This document shows, one piece after another, positions 1 to 10,845 of a DNA stretch of 64,000 nt. The number at the start of each line of letters is the position of its first letter. Positions within the stretch are counted from its first letter, which is position 1. A program made the translations under genes and the position numbers. The notes beneath the pieces are model-generated. The model ran no database searches. It worked only from the letters and a program-made list of their open reading frames with translations, and had not been told where the DNA came from. Location of the stretch: positions 434,001-498,000 of the forward strand of contig JBAJFG010000096.1 of NCBI GenBank assembly GCA_037903475.1, given 5' to 3'. Origin of the DNA: Ancylostoma caninum. Taxonomy: Eukaryota > Nematoda > Chromadorea > Rhabditida > Ancylostomatidae.

Positions 1-541
1 ATTCCCTCACGGAGTCTAGGAGTAGTGTCTTGCATGCGACGCTAGGCTTCGACGCGTAGCCCGTTCTAGATAAGTCACATAGATCTATGGGGTTACGACA
101 TTTCAGAAATACAGAGAGTCTTGTCCCTGGCGCCCATCGGTACAGTACATGGTATCGAAACCGAGAATAGATGCTCGGGTAACGTTCTGATCCTTGTTTT
201 GACAGATATCCATCCTTGCATTCAGCTCTTGAAATTCTTATTTTTGACAAGGTTTCTACATGGCATCCACACTGTTCCTTAATTATAACAGCTAAAAAAA
301 GCTTTGATGCCTCAAATTATGGACTTTATGGAAAAAAGGGGGAGCCGAAAAGAGAAACGCGATAACAAGAAGAAAGCCACAAAAAAGGGGTAGGATCTGG
401 GGGTTTGCTCGTTGACGAGGCGCTACCAGGAAACGGTGACGAGGGATATGTTGTTCCTAGAAAAGTCAAGAACGGGGGTAATGATAGGCTACCTGGTACA
501 CCCAGTACAAGTCATTCCGAAATGTAGCAAGTGTCTTGCAG
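1..541. other. No gene recognised upstream of the CAP exons
   Basis: The missing 5' exons of the CAP gene (signal peptide and first helix) should lie here or off the window. I could not find an exon that splices in phase to the acceptor at 541. A stretch around 470-530 reads like a Gly/Pro-rich CAP linker, but its only nearby GT donor gives the wrong phase, so I do not call it. Confidence 0.4.
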
Positions 542-1192
542 ATCTATGACTGTAGCATCGAAGCTACAGCTATGAAACATGCGAAGAGGTGCAAATTCGG
601 GCATTCTCCAAAGGAAGAGCGAGCTGAACTTGGCGAAAATGTCTACACAATCACAGCACTTAACATGAACAAGACCAATGTAGCCGAAATGGTAATGGAT
701 TAAGTATCAGCTAATCGTCAGTTTGATTCTGATCAGGATAAGTGAATTCAGGCTAGCAAGAAGTGGTTTGGTGAGCTGGAAATGTACGGGGTTGGACAGA
801 AGAATTACTTCGACCTTGCGCTCGTTAACCGACCAAAGACTCAAATTGGCCACTATACACAGGTGGAGCTCTTAGAATATACGTAATACCGGGTGAGATA
901 AGCAATTATTCCTCTTTCTTGAGATGGTCTGGCAGGACAGCTACAAGCTGGGATGTTACGTCGAATGGTGTCCAACGCAGACATTGGCTGTCTGCCAATA
1001 CAATCCAAAGTTTGTTCATCTCCTGATGTTTCACCAATTTATTCATGTGTTCATTTCCTGAGTTGAACCATCTTCAGAGGAAATATGCTGAAATCGTACA
1101 TCTACGAAACTGGAAATCCATGCACGAAAGATGCAGACTGTAACTGTAACTGCAAATGTAGCGTTGTAGAAGGCCTTTGTATTGTCCAGTAA
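542..1192 (+). CDS. CAP-domain (SCP/TAPS, ASP-like) secreted protein, 3' exons
   Basis: Four phase-compatible exons (542-691, 752-862, 924-1009, 1078-1192) give 153 residues ending in a TAA stop. Both CAP signatures are visible: GHYTQMVWQDS spans the exon 2/3 junction and AVCQYNPKGNM spans the exon 3/4 junction. HAKRC-x-FGHS and GENVYT precede them, and a Cys-rich tail (NPCTKDADCNCNCKCS) follows, as in Ancylostoma secreted proteins. An AATAAA signal lies at about 1203. In parasitic strongylids this family is secreted and expanded, with roles at the host interface; the individual function here is unknown. The N-terminal exons and signal peptide are not found, so this is either a partial model or a 5'-truncated copy. 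All four exons are open and all splice sites are canonical GT-AG, which argues against long-standing decay. Confidence 0.85.
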
Positions 1193-3230
1193 ATGCAATG
1201 GCAATAAAAATTCACTCATTGAAAGCTTGTTCGTAGTGCATAAACATAGTTTGCGAGTATTTGTTGATTCTAAACCTGGACGACGTGGCACAATACATAT
1301 AGTGACCCCCCCCCCCTACCCTAGTTTAGGTGTGCTCAGACAGCTCACGGGGAAAAGCTAGCCGAGGAGAGTCCTATGAAGAAAAAAGAAAGGAGGCAAG
1401 CACATCCCATCACCACAGCAACAAATTGTAATAAGGAAGAACCTGCGATAGCAATATATTGAGAAATGCCAATCATACTCAAGGAAGAGATACGGATTAT
1501 GATGTAAAAATTAAAAAATAAAAAAAAACGAAAAAGAAGCAATAGTTGCAATACAAGATAAAATGATGAACGTAGATAGTAGGTATAGTCTGCTAGCTCA
1601 GAGAGGGCCGATGGAGTGACTTTGTCTGCAATTACGACCTCAGCACGGTGTCGGCCAACTTATCTATTTCTTACACATTTTGTGTAATAGAAAAAAATTT
1701 TTCGCATTACTGTAGTATTTACGGATTTTTGAAGTTTTCTCTTTATTATATTTACTCCGTTTCGTGCATAAGCTTGTATGTGTGTGGTGTGATTCCCTCC
1801 ATTTTGATGTTTGCTCACTACCACTTTGTAAAATTTCCTTCCAGAAGCGGCCTGCCGTCCCCTCCCCCATTGGTGGAAGTACCAGTTGCTTCAGAATGTT
1901 GTGCCTTTACGTTCCTGAGATTATAGTCTGAGCAATGAACTCGTGCCCTAGCACAAGCTGTTCCCTGGGACTCCGACTTCCACACAAGCTGTTCCCTGGG
2001 ACTCCGACTTCCAAAGTGGCTTAAAGTTCTCTTTCGTTTGCAAGTTCAAGGAGAGCTTCGTAAAATTTTGGTTTTTCAAAGGGAGCTTCGTTTTGATTTT
2101 GGCCCTGTGCCGGGGCCTGGGTGGAACCAGTGTGGTCGTAGATGCAGACGAAATCACTAAATCGTCCCTCTCTGAACAAACGGGCCATGTATACTCGGTC
2201 CGTGATCAAGACGGTTCCTGAGCTTGCTTTTTCTCTTCAAGATACGTACCAGGCTGGTAAGTTCCAGGTAACTACCTGATTTTAACTACCTGGACATTTT
2301 TGGCTTGGGTTTGCGTTCCTTCTCTCAAAAGTTCGTTACTTCCGCCGTGGATAGGATTTTTATAGCGTGTTCAGTTTATGTTTAATGGGGATTATTTCAG
2401 TAAGAATGAACGTTTTGAAGAACGTCAATTTTCAACGACAAAAAAGACGCGAGAAAGCCGCATTGGTTACTAAACTAATGCCTTAATGGTGTGCAATTCG
2501 GTACTCTTTCTCCGCATTTCCATTTTTCACATGCATTGCCGTGAAGTTTTGAATGCAAGTAGAGATGAGAATATTTAAGAAAGAGCCATGCATATGTTCG
2601 CTGAAATAACCGATCCCAACATTCTTCCATGCAAAAATCGCCCGCCCGAATGCGCCACTGCGGTCGTCGTCTAAGCCCTGCCCCAACCGGTGTAACTGCC
2701 GAATTTTACCAAGCCTAACCAAAAGAATTGTACTCGTAAGTTATGTGCTCAAGTACTGGAGTGCTTTAGATTACATGTGAGCCAGAGCTGAAGGAGCCGG
2801 CTGCGAGGTCGATCACTTTTTCTCTGTTTGCGCAGGCCTCATCGTATCACTGCACGATCCCGCCCACTTAGCAATGTAAACTGGTGCTAGTTGCTTTCCC
2901 ATTGTATCTTTTTGACCCAGCCATGGATTTTATCCTGTATTTAGCTTTCATAAGTCTCTATCTACTCCGATAATGTGCTTTGAACTTAGGTTGAACCAGC
3001 ATTCACGAAAATTCGAGCGCCGGCTCGTCTCGCTCCCATCTCATAATATTTGTTAATCAAATTTCCTGCTCATCCATATTTCTATTGCATACAATTCTCC
3101 GAAAACTTATCTTCTACTCCTTCATTCCATATGCTCATTCTTCTATTTATTCCGTCGTTAATCAGTTAAAATATCGAATGTTTCTGTAGCGATATGGAGT
3201 GAGAACTTGTCCAATATAGGGTGTCTGGAT
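1193..3230. other. Gene-poor stretch with a short tandem duplication
   Basis: I recognise no gene here. A 31-bp unit beginning ACAAGCTGTTCCCTGGGACT is present twice in tandem at about 1953-2013. A run of ten C residues lies near 1307. Short open frames on both strands have no family features. Confidence 0.4.
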
Positions 3231-3232
3231 TT

Positions 3233-3437
3233 CAGTGCCACACCAGCTACGCGGCGCGGTAGACCAACTGGATGCTGCTATCGTCGTACAATGTTCTCCG
3301 CCGTTTTCCTTGTGCTTTTATCTTCTTCCCTAGATGCTTGAGTGAAAAAAATAACTAAAACATCGATACCTGCATAGCCAGGCAATCTCTGCACCCAGCT
3401 GGTCTACCGCATCGCGTAGGTGGCGCGGCTCGGCAGA
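3233..3437. repeat. Imperfect foldback element
   Basis: Arms of about 35 bp are inverted around a 120-bp loop. The left arm at 3240-3275 contains CTACGCGGCGCGGTAGACC, and the right arm near 3398-3435 carries its imperfect reverse complement (GGTCTACCGCATCGCGTAG). No clear target duplication is seen. Confidence 0.5.
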
Positions 3438-5010
3438 TTAGATGGGCGGTATTCTGCGATGCAAGAGTGGTTGACCGGCACCGCAGTTCCTTTGCAAAGT
3501 TGGCTGCGGAATCGTAGAACTAAGTACATATATTAATTTGTTTATTTCAAGTGTTTCATATAATTTTCTATACAAATATGGAAGCGATGTTAATGCGCCC
3601 ACTTCGGCTGGGAGGTGATGTGGATTGGTTCTCAGAGGACACTTCAAAAACACGTCTGTTTTTATCTGTATATCGTAATCAACGGAATTAATTTGTGACA
3701 AACCTGGTTTGATGACATGTTGCTCCGCTCTGATTGGTCAGTACATCTATGCGCCATTGATCCAACGTCGCTGATAGGCACACAAAGGCGCGTCGAGGCG
3801 CACATACTTCTTGACCGCTCCCTCAAATATCTGATTAATCCCCCTTGTGATCATGTTTATACAAACCGCGGACATGATAAGCGAAGAAATGTTTAATCAC
3901 TACGTCACTTTCGTTACTGTAAACATTCTCGTGAGCGGACGTCCGCGATTTCGTAGACCTGCTGGCTTCAATGCACAACTGGAATTTTTAAACCCTAAAA
4001 AGTAAGAGTTAATCGCCATGGGTGCTTGTCCATGCCTAGTATAAGCATAGGATACACAACAAAGCTAGGTTTATCCTGCATTGGTAGTCTTCTAACATAC
4101 ATATGATGAGAGTTTGGAAGTAATAGTGAAATGAAACTAGATTGTAGGTACTTTTCAGTAACTAATATACCTGAGAATCAACTCACATTAAGCAAGTTGT
4201 TGAAAGTTAGAGTTAGATGGGTTCCCGTCCAATTTTTGTCTTACTTTTGTCTTTAGTCAAATCTAACCATGTGTACAATCATTATTTATTTATTTATTTA
4301 TTTGCTTATTTATTTATCATCACAGCATTTGATGTAAGCTTATCGGCAACTTGAAACTCGAAACTCACTTCGGAAGCACTAGATAGGACACAAAGAAATT
4401 GCAAATAAACACAAAAATGGCAGGTAGTCCATCATGTCTCGGCCTCGCAGTATTACAGTGGATATTTTGACCATTATTTTATGATGATTTATTCTACTAT
4501 GAACTATGACTATGAACTGTGAGCAAAAATAAGTAAGACATTCCTCTTAAATAGTTAATCTCTCTTTCCTATTGTGTTCTTATACAGTGTAGGTAGAGTT
4601 GAAGAATAAACTATGTGATCAATTCAACTTAGAAGAATTAATGTGGCACCTCAACTCAACCTCTCCCAACCTGTACGTACATAAATCAAACAGGAGCTGG
4701 AAAATGCGTCTGTGATAAGCTCAGATTATTCGCATTCCATTCACCATTACGACAAAAAACATGCTTGTGCATAGTACGTCAGCCTCATGCCATGTACCTC
4801 TCAAAGAAATAAAGTTCTTTTTTCCTGAGTTATTCTTGAAATCAAAGTTGTTAAAAACAGATTTATTCTGGCGCAATAAGGATGATAAAACTGAAGAGTG
4901 AAGAATTGTATTTATTAAGCTTAACCTTATGCTTAAGAATGGGTTTAAGGCTTAGGCTTAGGCTTCACAGGATTGGCCCCACCTAACTCCCTTTTCACCT
5001 AAATTTCTAT
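3438..5010. other. No gene seen; TTTA microsatellite
   Basis: An (ATTT)n tract occupies about 4281-4318. Nothing else is recognisable. Sequence near 4910-4970 is rich in TTAGGCTTA-like words but forms no regular telomeric array. Confidence 0.4.
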
Positions 5011-5982
5011 GATAAACTACGATAAATGTAAGTGTAAGTAATAGTGGACACCATTTATATGTTGCATCGCGTGCGCGCATAGCTCAGTGGGTTGAGCGAA
5101 TGACCGACGTTGTGGTGGTCAGGGGATCGAATCCTGTCCTGTGCCCCCTTTTTGCAAATACATATAATATGCTGCCTACTGCTGCTGCAGTTATGTAACA
5201 AACTCCAACATAAAAAGTAGCCCGGATGGCTCAGTGGTTTGAGCGGCAGATTGCAATCTGTCCCTATCGCTGGTTCCACTCCGTTGGAGATCCAGAGTTA
5301 AGTATCGCAGTGTTTGGGGTTCACTGCTTAGAACGTCCCCCGTGATCTCCTTCGGGTAGTCCAGGAAGGCATCCGGCAACGTTTTGCATAAATTTCAAAG
5401 ATAAACTACGATAAGTGTAAGTGTAAGTAATAGTAATAGTGTAAGTAATAGTGAAAAACCACTTTTTCAAAGTTGAGGGAAACCGGGAGAGAGTAACTCC
5501 GCCGTAAAGGACTGCTCCACGAAAGATAAATGACAGCGGTAGAACTACTTCGCAATGGATATGGAACAGTTTGTACGGATTTCAATTATTTCTGAGGATC
5601 CCGAATTGGATGAGCTTTATTATTCAGATGGGATAACTGAAGTACTGTGTCCATCTATAGAAGAATAACGGCCATTTTTGTATTCGCGAAGCAGTGTACT
5701 ATAGCAGAAAATGGAAGAGTTGGCTTCGCTTATTGTGTATTCAGAAATCTTTCCCCATGAAAATCACAGAAATGAAAAAACGTGAAAGTTGTGAAGATGG
5801 TCCCCTGCTTTATAGCCTTAAGATATCCACTGCACTCTGTCTACTGTGGACTAAAATTGTATTTTTCTTCGCTTTCTCCCAAGCTCGAGTGATTTATAGC
5901 TCATTAATACCGGGGCGCCGGAGGGTGGCGGCGGCCGGCGCCCGCCGGCGCCCATTTGCAGTGGCTGCCGGACCCGACTGTA
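5011..5982 (+). repeat. Dimeric tRNA-like dispersed repeat, copy 1
   Basis: This stretch is nearly identical to 15824-16726. It begins with a GATAAACTACGATAA-rich block that recurs inside at about 5400. Two tRNA-like units follow. Unit 1 has an A box (TAGCTCAGTGGG, 5080) and a B box (GGGATCGAATCC, 5123). Unit 2 has an A box (TGGCTCAGTGG, 5227) and a B box (GGTTCCACTCC, 5272). The tail contains a 37-codon open frame and a GC-rich segment (5930-5970). A dimeric tRNA-derived SINE or SINE-bearing composite repeat is the simplest reading. I could not fold either unit into a convincing tRNA, so they are not called as tRNA genes. Confidence 0.75.
5555..5668 (+). CDS. 37-codon ORF inside the dispersed repeat (copy 1)
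   Basis: ATG to TAA encodes a short acidic peptide starting MDMEQF and ending CPSIEE. The second repeat copy keeps the same start, stop and length, with only two conservative residue changes (V7I and I11V) and two silent changes. There is no signal peptide, membrane segment or known domain. It may be chance within a young repeat, a remnant of a longer transposon ORF, or a translated micro-ORF; I cannot distinguish these. Confidence 0.25.
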   Translation: MDMEQFVRISIISEDPELDELYYSDGITEVLCPSIEE

Positions 5983-6179
5983 CTCATTCTCATGCACTCA
6001 ATTGCTACTGTTCGGTTTTCGCTCATACTGTTGACCAGAGGATCGTTATTCTTATATCCCTTCAACGTGACACAAACTCCAGTTTCTTCACCGACAATCC
6101 GTTCCAGTAGGAAATGCGCCTATCAACCACATTCTCACTGCATCACAATAAATAAAAACATTGTTCTAGCCTGCAACCA

Positions 6180-6485
6180 ATGTCTACCGAGCAGGAACTT
6201 GAGGGCCGTATGGCTTGTAATTGCCATTACCCAGTATTACTCATCGCTGTGCTCGTCTTCACCATCATCGTCCTCTTCATCTGCGTTTGCCTTTGCTGCA
6301 TTGACGTGACAAGTGTGAGTACTTTTTTGGAACTGGCCAGTTAGAATTTAAGAATTCTATGAATGGTGAATGCAACATTTCAGCTTTCTCCATTCAAAAA
6401 GCAGACAGCAAGGATTCGAACCAATTGTGCTCCAATTCTGAATGCGTCGAAGTTCATCGAGCGAAGGGTCAGCTCTAGTTCATAG
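6180..6485 (+). CDS. Tiny two-exon single-pass membrane protein
   Basis: Exon 1 (6180-6314, 45 codons) starts MSTEQELEGRMACNC. It continues into a roughly 20-residue hydrophobic segment ending LFICVCLCC, with a perfect GTGAGT donor. Exon 2 (6384-6485) follows a CATTTCAG acceptor in phase 0 and reads LSPFKKQTARIR... to a TAG, for 78 residues in total. Charge distribution suggests an acidic N-terminus outside and a basic C-terminal tail in the cytosol. The Cys cluster at the inner membrane face could be palmitoylated (inference). No homologue is recognised. Both exons are short, so it is easily missed by ORF scanning. Support is the donor/acceptor quality, phase agreement and a clean transmembrane segment. 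Confidence 0.55.
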
Positions 6486-6922
6486 TATTTCATAGTATCT
6501 ATGAAGTATCTTCAATCTCTTCTTTAGTTTCTTTCTGAGACTTTTGCTCCAGTCGATAGCTAACTAACAAGCTTGATTGCGTTAATCCATGCATTCAAAT
6601 GAGTTGACCATTGTCAAAAATGATTAAGAGACAGAACCTCGCAGCACTGCAACGCTTACGTTTTGATTAAAATAATTCATAAAACACGCATCGCACCCAA
6701 AAATTTAGGTCCGAATCCTCTCCTGGTTATAACGATGCTATTTGAGAATAGCCTTAGAAAAAAGTTATTTCCGGAGTATCGTCTGTTCCGATCAGTTCCT
6801 TCCTGGTCCCTTGAAGATTGTAAAAGATATAGTTATGAGATGAAAGGAGATGAAGTGTGAAAGCAAGCTGCATTACAAAAAAAAACGCATGCCATCCATA
6901 ACATCCACTAAACTATCGGTTA

Positions 6923-7163
6923 CAGTGATCGTCGATGACGTTGGCCTTTCCGCGGCCTCCAGAAGAGCGCGGTGCGCGCCAGAATCGATGGCATCTGTTG
7001 CCCCTATGTTATTTCTAGCAGCTTTTCTAACCGATTTTAAGGATTTTCGATCAAATCGAAAAGAAAGGCGCAAAGAAATAGCATCCCGGATATTGGTCCC
7101 CGCACGCGCAGAGCGGTTGCGCGGCGTCTTTCTCGAGGAGGCCACCGCCGTCGACGCAGTCAG
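6923..7163. mobile_element. TIR MITE of the CAGTG/TA family (degenerate)
   Basis: The left end CAGTGATCGTCGATGACG follows TA at 6921. The right end near 7163 carries the imperfect complement (GGCCACCGCCGTCGACGC). The subterminal GC-rich arms match the cleaner copies at 9933, 10846 and 47931. The right TA duplication has decayed. Confidence 0.6.
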
Positions 7164-8310
7164 ATTTTTAGCCTTTCAGTTCGAGTGAAAAACAAGTGAA
7201 TTTCAGTACTCAGAAGACGGTGGGACACCAGCGTATACGATGCTGAACAACAGCATGAGCACTGACAGCTGCACTTGCTCGATGCCTCTGTCGCGGTCGT
7301 TTCACTCAGATGCTTCTCTGGTCTCTACAGTATGATATCAGTCCATTCTGTATCGCCTTACATATTGCCTTTTGAGGTTTTCACAGGTACATTCCAAGAC
7401 AGATCTGTTCGATCTGTTCATAGTCTCTTCTCGTCACTTTATATTCACGTTAGACATGAGGAAATATTTGAATTTTTATTGCACATAAATTAGTGCTCAG
7501 GGTTTGTACATACATGACCACTGTAATAAAATTTTTAGGAGCATGTCTCGAAACATAGAACAAAATAAGAAAATAATGTAGAGATGCAGGTGGGTCTCCG
7601 ATTACAAGACAGAGAACACTAACTGGTGCAAGTGGAACAACTAGTACAAATACACAATGACCTCGCTTATTTTTTTTCAAAAAGAGCACTCGGCGCGTGG
7701 TTGCGTCGTTATCGATCCATATTGTACCTTCGCAGCACTCATATCTATCTATTCATAGTTTTAGGAAAATACTAAAAAAAAGGAACTTTAATGGAAGTAT
7801 CGCACACTTCCAAAGTAACGCCTAATTCTTTCCTGAAATAAAGTTGCATGAAAAGGAAAGAATGTATTTTATGAAATTGTCCCACAAACAGAAGAGATTC
7901 TTAGCAATTTTCGACAAAACTGATCACTTCATCGAAATGTGCACACTGGAACTATATATTGAGCTGGATGAAACACGTGCTTTATGTAATTTCCTTATGA
8001 CTTTGAATGCCCCGCAGTTCAGTTGAAGAACAAAGGAAGCAACAAACCCTTCCTGAAAGAGTACCCTCTTCCGAAGGCCTTCTAAGCAAAATAGTAGGAT
8101 TATGGCTGCAAAAAGGTAAAACATGTCAGCCGAGCTTTCCTATGTTCACAGTAAATCGGTGACGTCACTACAATATACGAAAATGAATGGCGGGAGCAGA
8201 TCACGTTCACGATTCGACGTGGGTACGTCATCACAGCAGCTGAGTAGATCATCTGTTTGGATATGGTCGCAGAGAAGGACATTTTCTGCAATTTCACAAA
8301 GTTGGAGGTA
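7164..8310. other. No gene recognised
   Basis: This AT-rich stretch has several short open frames on both strands but no splice-consistent exons or family motifs. Confidence 0.35.
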
Positions 8311-8545
8311 TAGTCTGTCCGAAACGACAAGTCCGCCCACGCACGCGGGATCGAGAAGCTGCCACGTTTGCAGCGCTCCACGTCATCATCCCTGATCTGC
8401 GTATCACGTCTCATCCTTATCTTCATGGTATTGGCCAATGATTTGGCTGTGACGTGGACGACGTGGCAGCCAACAGCATCCGCCACAGCGGCGCCGCCTC
8501 TCGATCCCCGCGTGCGTGGGCGGACTCGTCGTTTCGGATAGACTA
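8311..8545. mobile_element. TA-flanked foldback MITE (TAGTCTGTCC ends)
   Basis: The left arm begins TAGTCTGTCCGAAACGAC after TA (8309-8310). The right arm ends GTTTCGGATAGACTA before TA (8546-8547). Arms of about 45 bp both contain GTCCGCCCACGCACGCGG or its complement, with a spacer of about 110 bp. This is typical of a Tc1/mariner-type non-autonomous element. Confidence 0.7.
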
Positions 8546-8708
8546 TACAGTCTATGTATTAGCTCACAGAGGACGACCGATCCGACTTTGTCCGCAACTA
8601 CGACCTCATCATTTTTCGGTTAACAGATCCATTTTTTGCACTTTTTTAATATGCATATGGTGTCGTTCCTTCCATTCTTACGGTTCCCCACTGACGTCCG
8701 CTAAAATA

Positions 8709-8886
8709 CAGTCCTTGTCGAAAAGATAGACGGATTCCGTGACTGCGGAAACGCGGCGGGACCTGAACGATGGATGCGGAGAGAGCATGCTCCAAGTGAG
8801 AGGGTCCAGTAGGTCCCAACGCGGTTCTGCGGCCGCGACGATATGAAACCGCACGCGCAATCCGTCTATCTTTTCGACAAGGACTG
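8709..8886. mobile_element. TA-flanked MITE (CAGTCCTTGTCG ends)
   Basis: The ends CAGTCCTTGTCGAAAAGATA and its exact complement are flanked by TA at 8707-8708 and 8887-8888. The 178-bp element has GC-rich inner arms. The right end is related to a 48-bp fragment at 53342-53389. Confidence 0.75.
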
Positions 8887-9163
8887 TACCTTTCCAGACC
8901 CATTCTGCGGGCAAAGTCGTAATTGCGGACAAAGTCGGATCAGGCGCCCTCTGTAGGCTAATAGATCATACAGTCGGTAGCTTAGCCAAGAGTGCGCCTG
9001 CGACTTTATACTCTGCAATTATGCCTGTGGCGTGGTATCAAACGGATGATCAGCTGGTTCAAACTAATTCCTATACTTTTCTTTGTAAGTTCTGATGTGT
9101 ATATATATAGTGTGACTCCCTCCAGTTTGATGTTCTCGTAATGTCAGTTAATAAAAGCTTCTA

Positions 9164-9329
9164 CAGTGCTGTAGATCCGCCTCGTCCTCAAGACGCACCG
9201 CCTGAGATCACAGGTGGCGTCCTGCTGGCAGCCTTCCCGCAGCCAACCGGCTGAGTATCGATCGCCAGCAGGACGCCACGTGTGATCTCAGGCGGTGCGC
9301 CTTGAGGACGAGGCGGATCTATGGCACTG
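9164..9329. mobile_element. Near-perfect hairpin MITE with TA duplication
   Basis: This 166-bp element is flanked by TA (9162-9163 and 9330-9331). Its ends are CAGTGCTGTAGATCCGCC and the near-complement GGCGGATCTATGGCACTG. About 65 bp of each arm is almost perfectly complementary around a loop of about 30 bp, so the transcript would form a long hairpin. Low divergence between arms implies recent origin or arm homogenisation. Confidence 0.8.
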
Positions 9330-9932
9330 TATCAGATTCGTTCTACGGCATCCCCTCATCGATCGAACGATTGATCACCCAGCCGACATGGTGGTGCCGC
9401 AGCCGTAATTGCAGAGAAAGTCACATACGCACTCCTCAAGTTACCCCACTATACTATGCGTTACAATTAGTGGAGCCTGGCTACTTTGCACTCTTGATCT
9501 ACACTTCTGTGTTTGTGCTGATCCAAAGCTTTGACCACCTCAATACCTCACCACTTCTGTAACGAGTGAAATTTAAGGGTGTCTGTGTTACCTGGTGCAT
9601 AATCTTCTTCAGCTTAACGCTGTTGCACTTGGCGCTGGGCTCCGTCTTCAGCTGTGATCTCGTAGCTCCCACCGCATGCTTAAAGTTAAAATTTGGCTGC
9701 CAAAACACATGCAGAGCGAGTAAGATCCACAAAAAACCAAACTCTCCCGCATATTTGCTGATTCACCTTCATCTTCCTAGTTTTTCTGAACTTTTCCACC
9801 ATAGGATCCATCTTGAAAGTGCTACTTCCCAGTCGATGCTGGAAGGCATTGACGTGGTATGTACGTGTTTGAATTGAAGAGAGAAGATGTACATAGAGTC
9901 GAAAAGATTTAAGACACCAGGTATATGTATTA

Positions 9933-10200
9933 CAGTGGACGTCGATGGCGGTGGCCCATCCGCAGCCTCGGGGAGGACGCCACGCAACCGTGCCGCGCGT
10001 GCCGGTGTCGTTGCCGTCTGTCGCCGGAATGCTATTTCTGGGCGCTTTTCTTTCCGATTTGATAATCTCTTCCAGTTATGGGTGGGAAAGCTGCTAAAAA
10101 TGGCACAATGGCAGAAAACAGCATCTATTGCGGCGCGCGCGGCACGGCTGCGCTTAGTCCCTCTCGAGGCCGCAAAAGAGCCACCGCTATAGACGCTCAC
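9933..10200. mobile_element. CAGTG/TA-family MITE
   Basis: TA (9931-9932) precedes CAGTGGACGTCGATGGCGGT. The other end, GCCACCGCTATAGACGCTCAC, precedes TA (10201-10202). GC-rich inverted arms contain CGCCGCGC-type words, and the 268-bp element has a diverged centre. Confidence 0.7.
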
Positions 10201-10202
10201 TA

Positions 10203-10845
10203 TATATAACACGTCAGAATAACTGTATCTGAAACATTATTTCTTCCATTGCGTTCCCAAATCGCATTATCCGCACATTTATCGCACTTATCTTGTTCAT
10301 ACTACTTCTCTTCCTTTATTACAAATCCACCAACATAATCCTATGTGTTTCTATTCTTTCTTTTGCTCGGAACAACAGAATTCCTTCTTCAGGATTCAGT
10401 TTGTTCCTTATGGAAATACCTGAAAAGTCGCACTTGACTTTGCATCAATGTACACATCCTAAACCAGCCTTTGAGAGCAACATCTTTGTGGCTGGTGCCA
10501 CGACCATTTCAGCACGTCTTTGCCTGTCAGAATGCATCGAGCTTGTGCATATTTACATATCATTGAACAATGCAATATGTACTTGAGGTACTTTTTTCCA
10601 GATTATCCTCTGTGCAGGATCGACACCGCCTTGTGCCAATGGGACATGTAACAAATTTAACGCTCGTGGGGTCCTTTCGAATATTCCAAGCATTTTTTTT
10701 TTTCAAATTTAGTTATTCCATGTCATTCCAACAGCTGGAACTCACGTGCTTTCCGATGACGCCGCTGTCTCGGTGTTTGCTGGTGTACTTATTGTTCCAT
10801 GTTTGATCTGAAAAGTAGGTGAATTAAAGGTGGACTGGACATCTA
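10203..10845 (+). other. Segment between two MITEs with possible coding remnants
   Basis: One frame at about 10235-10345 reads as a signal-anchor-like segment (RIIRTFIALILFILLLFLYY) with no ATG before the upstream MITE. Later frames after the acceptor-like TTCTTCAG (10393) and TTTTCCAG (10602) are open for short distances. One of these contains CANGTCN. The phases do not combine into a model I trust, so no gene is called. Confidence 0.2.

Noticed and set aside
5072..5290. Two tRNA genes
   Set aside because: A and B boxes are present but no 7-bp acceptor stem or proper anticodon arm can be drawn, and the sequence is a dispersed repeat.
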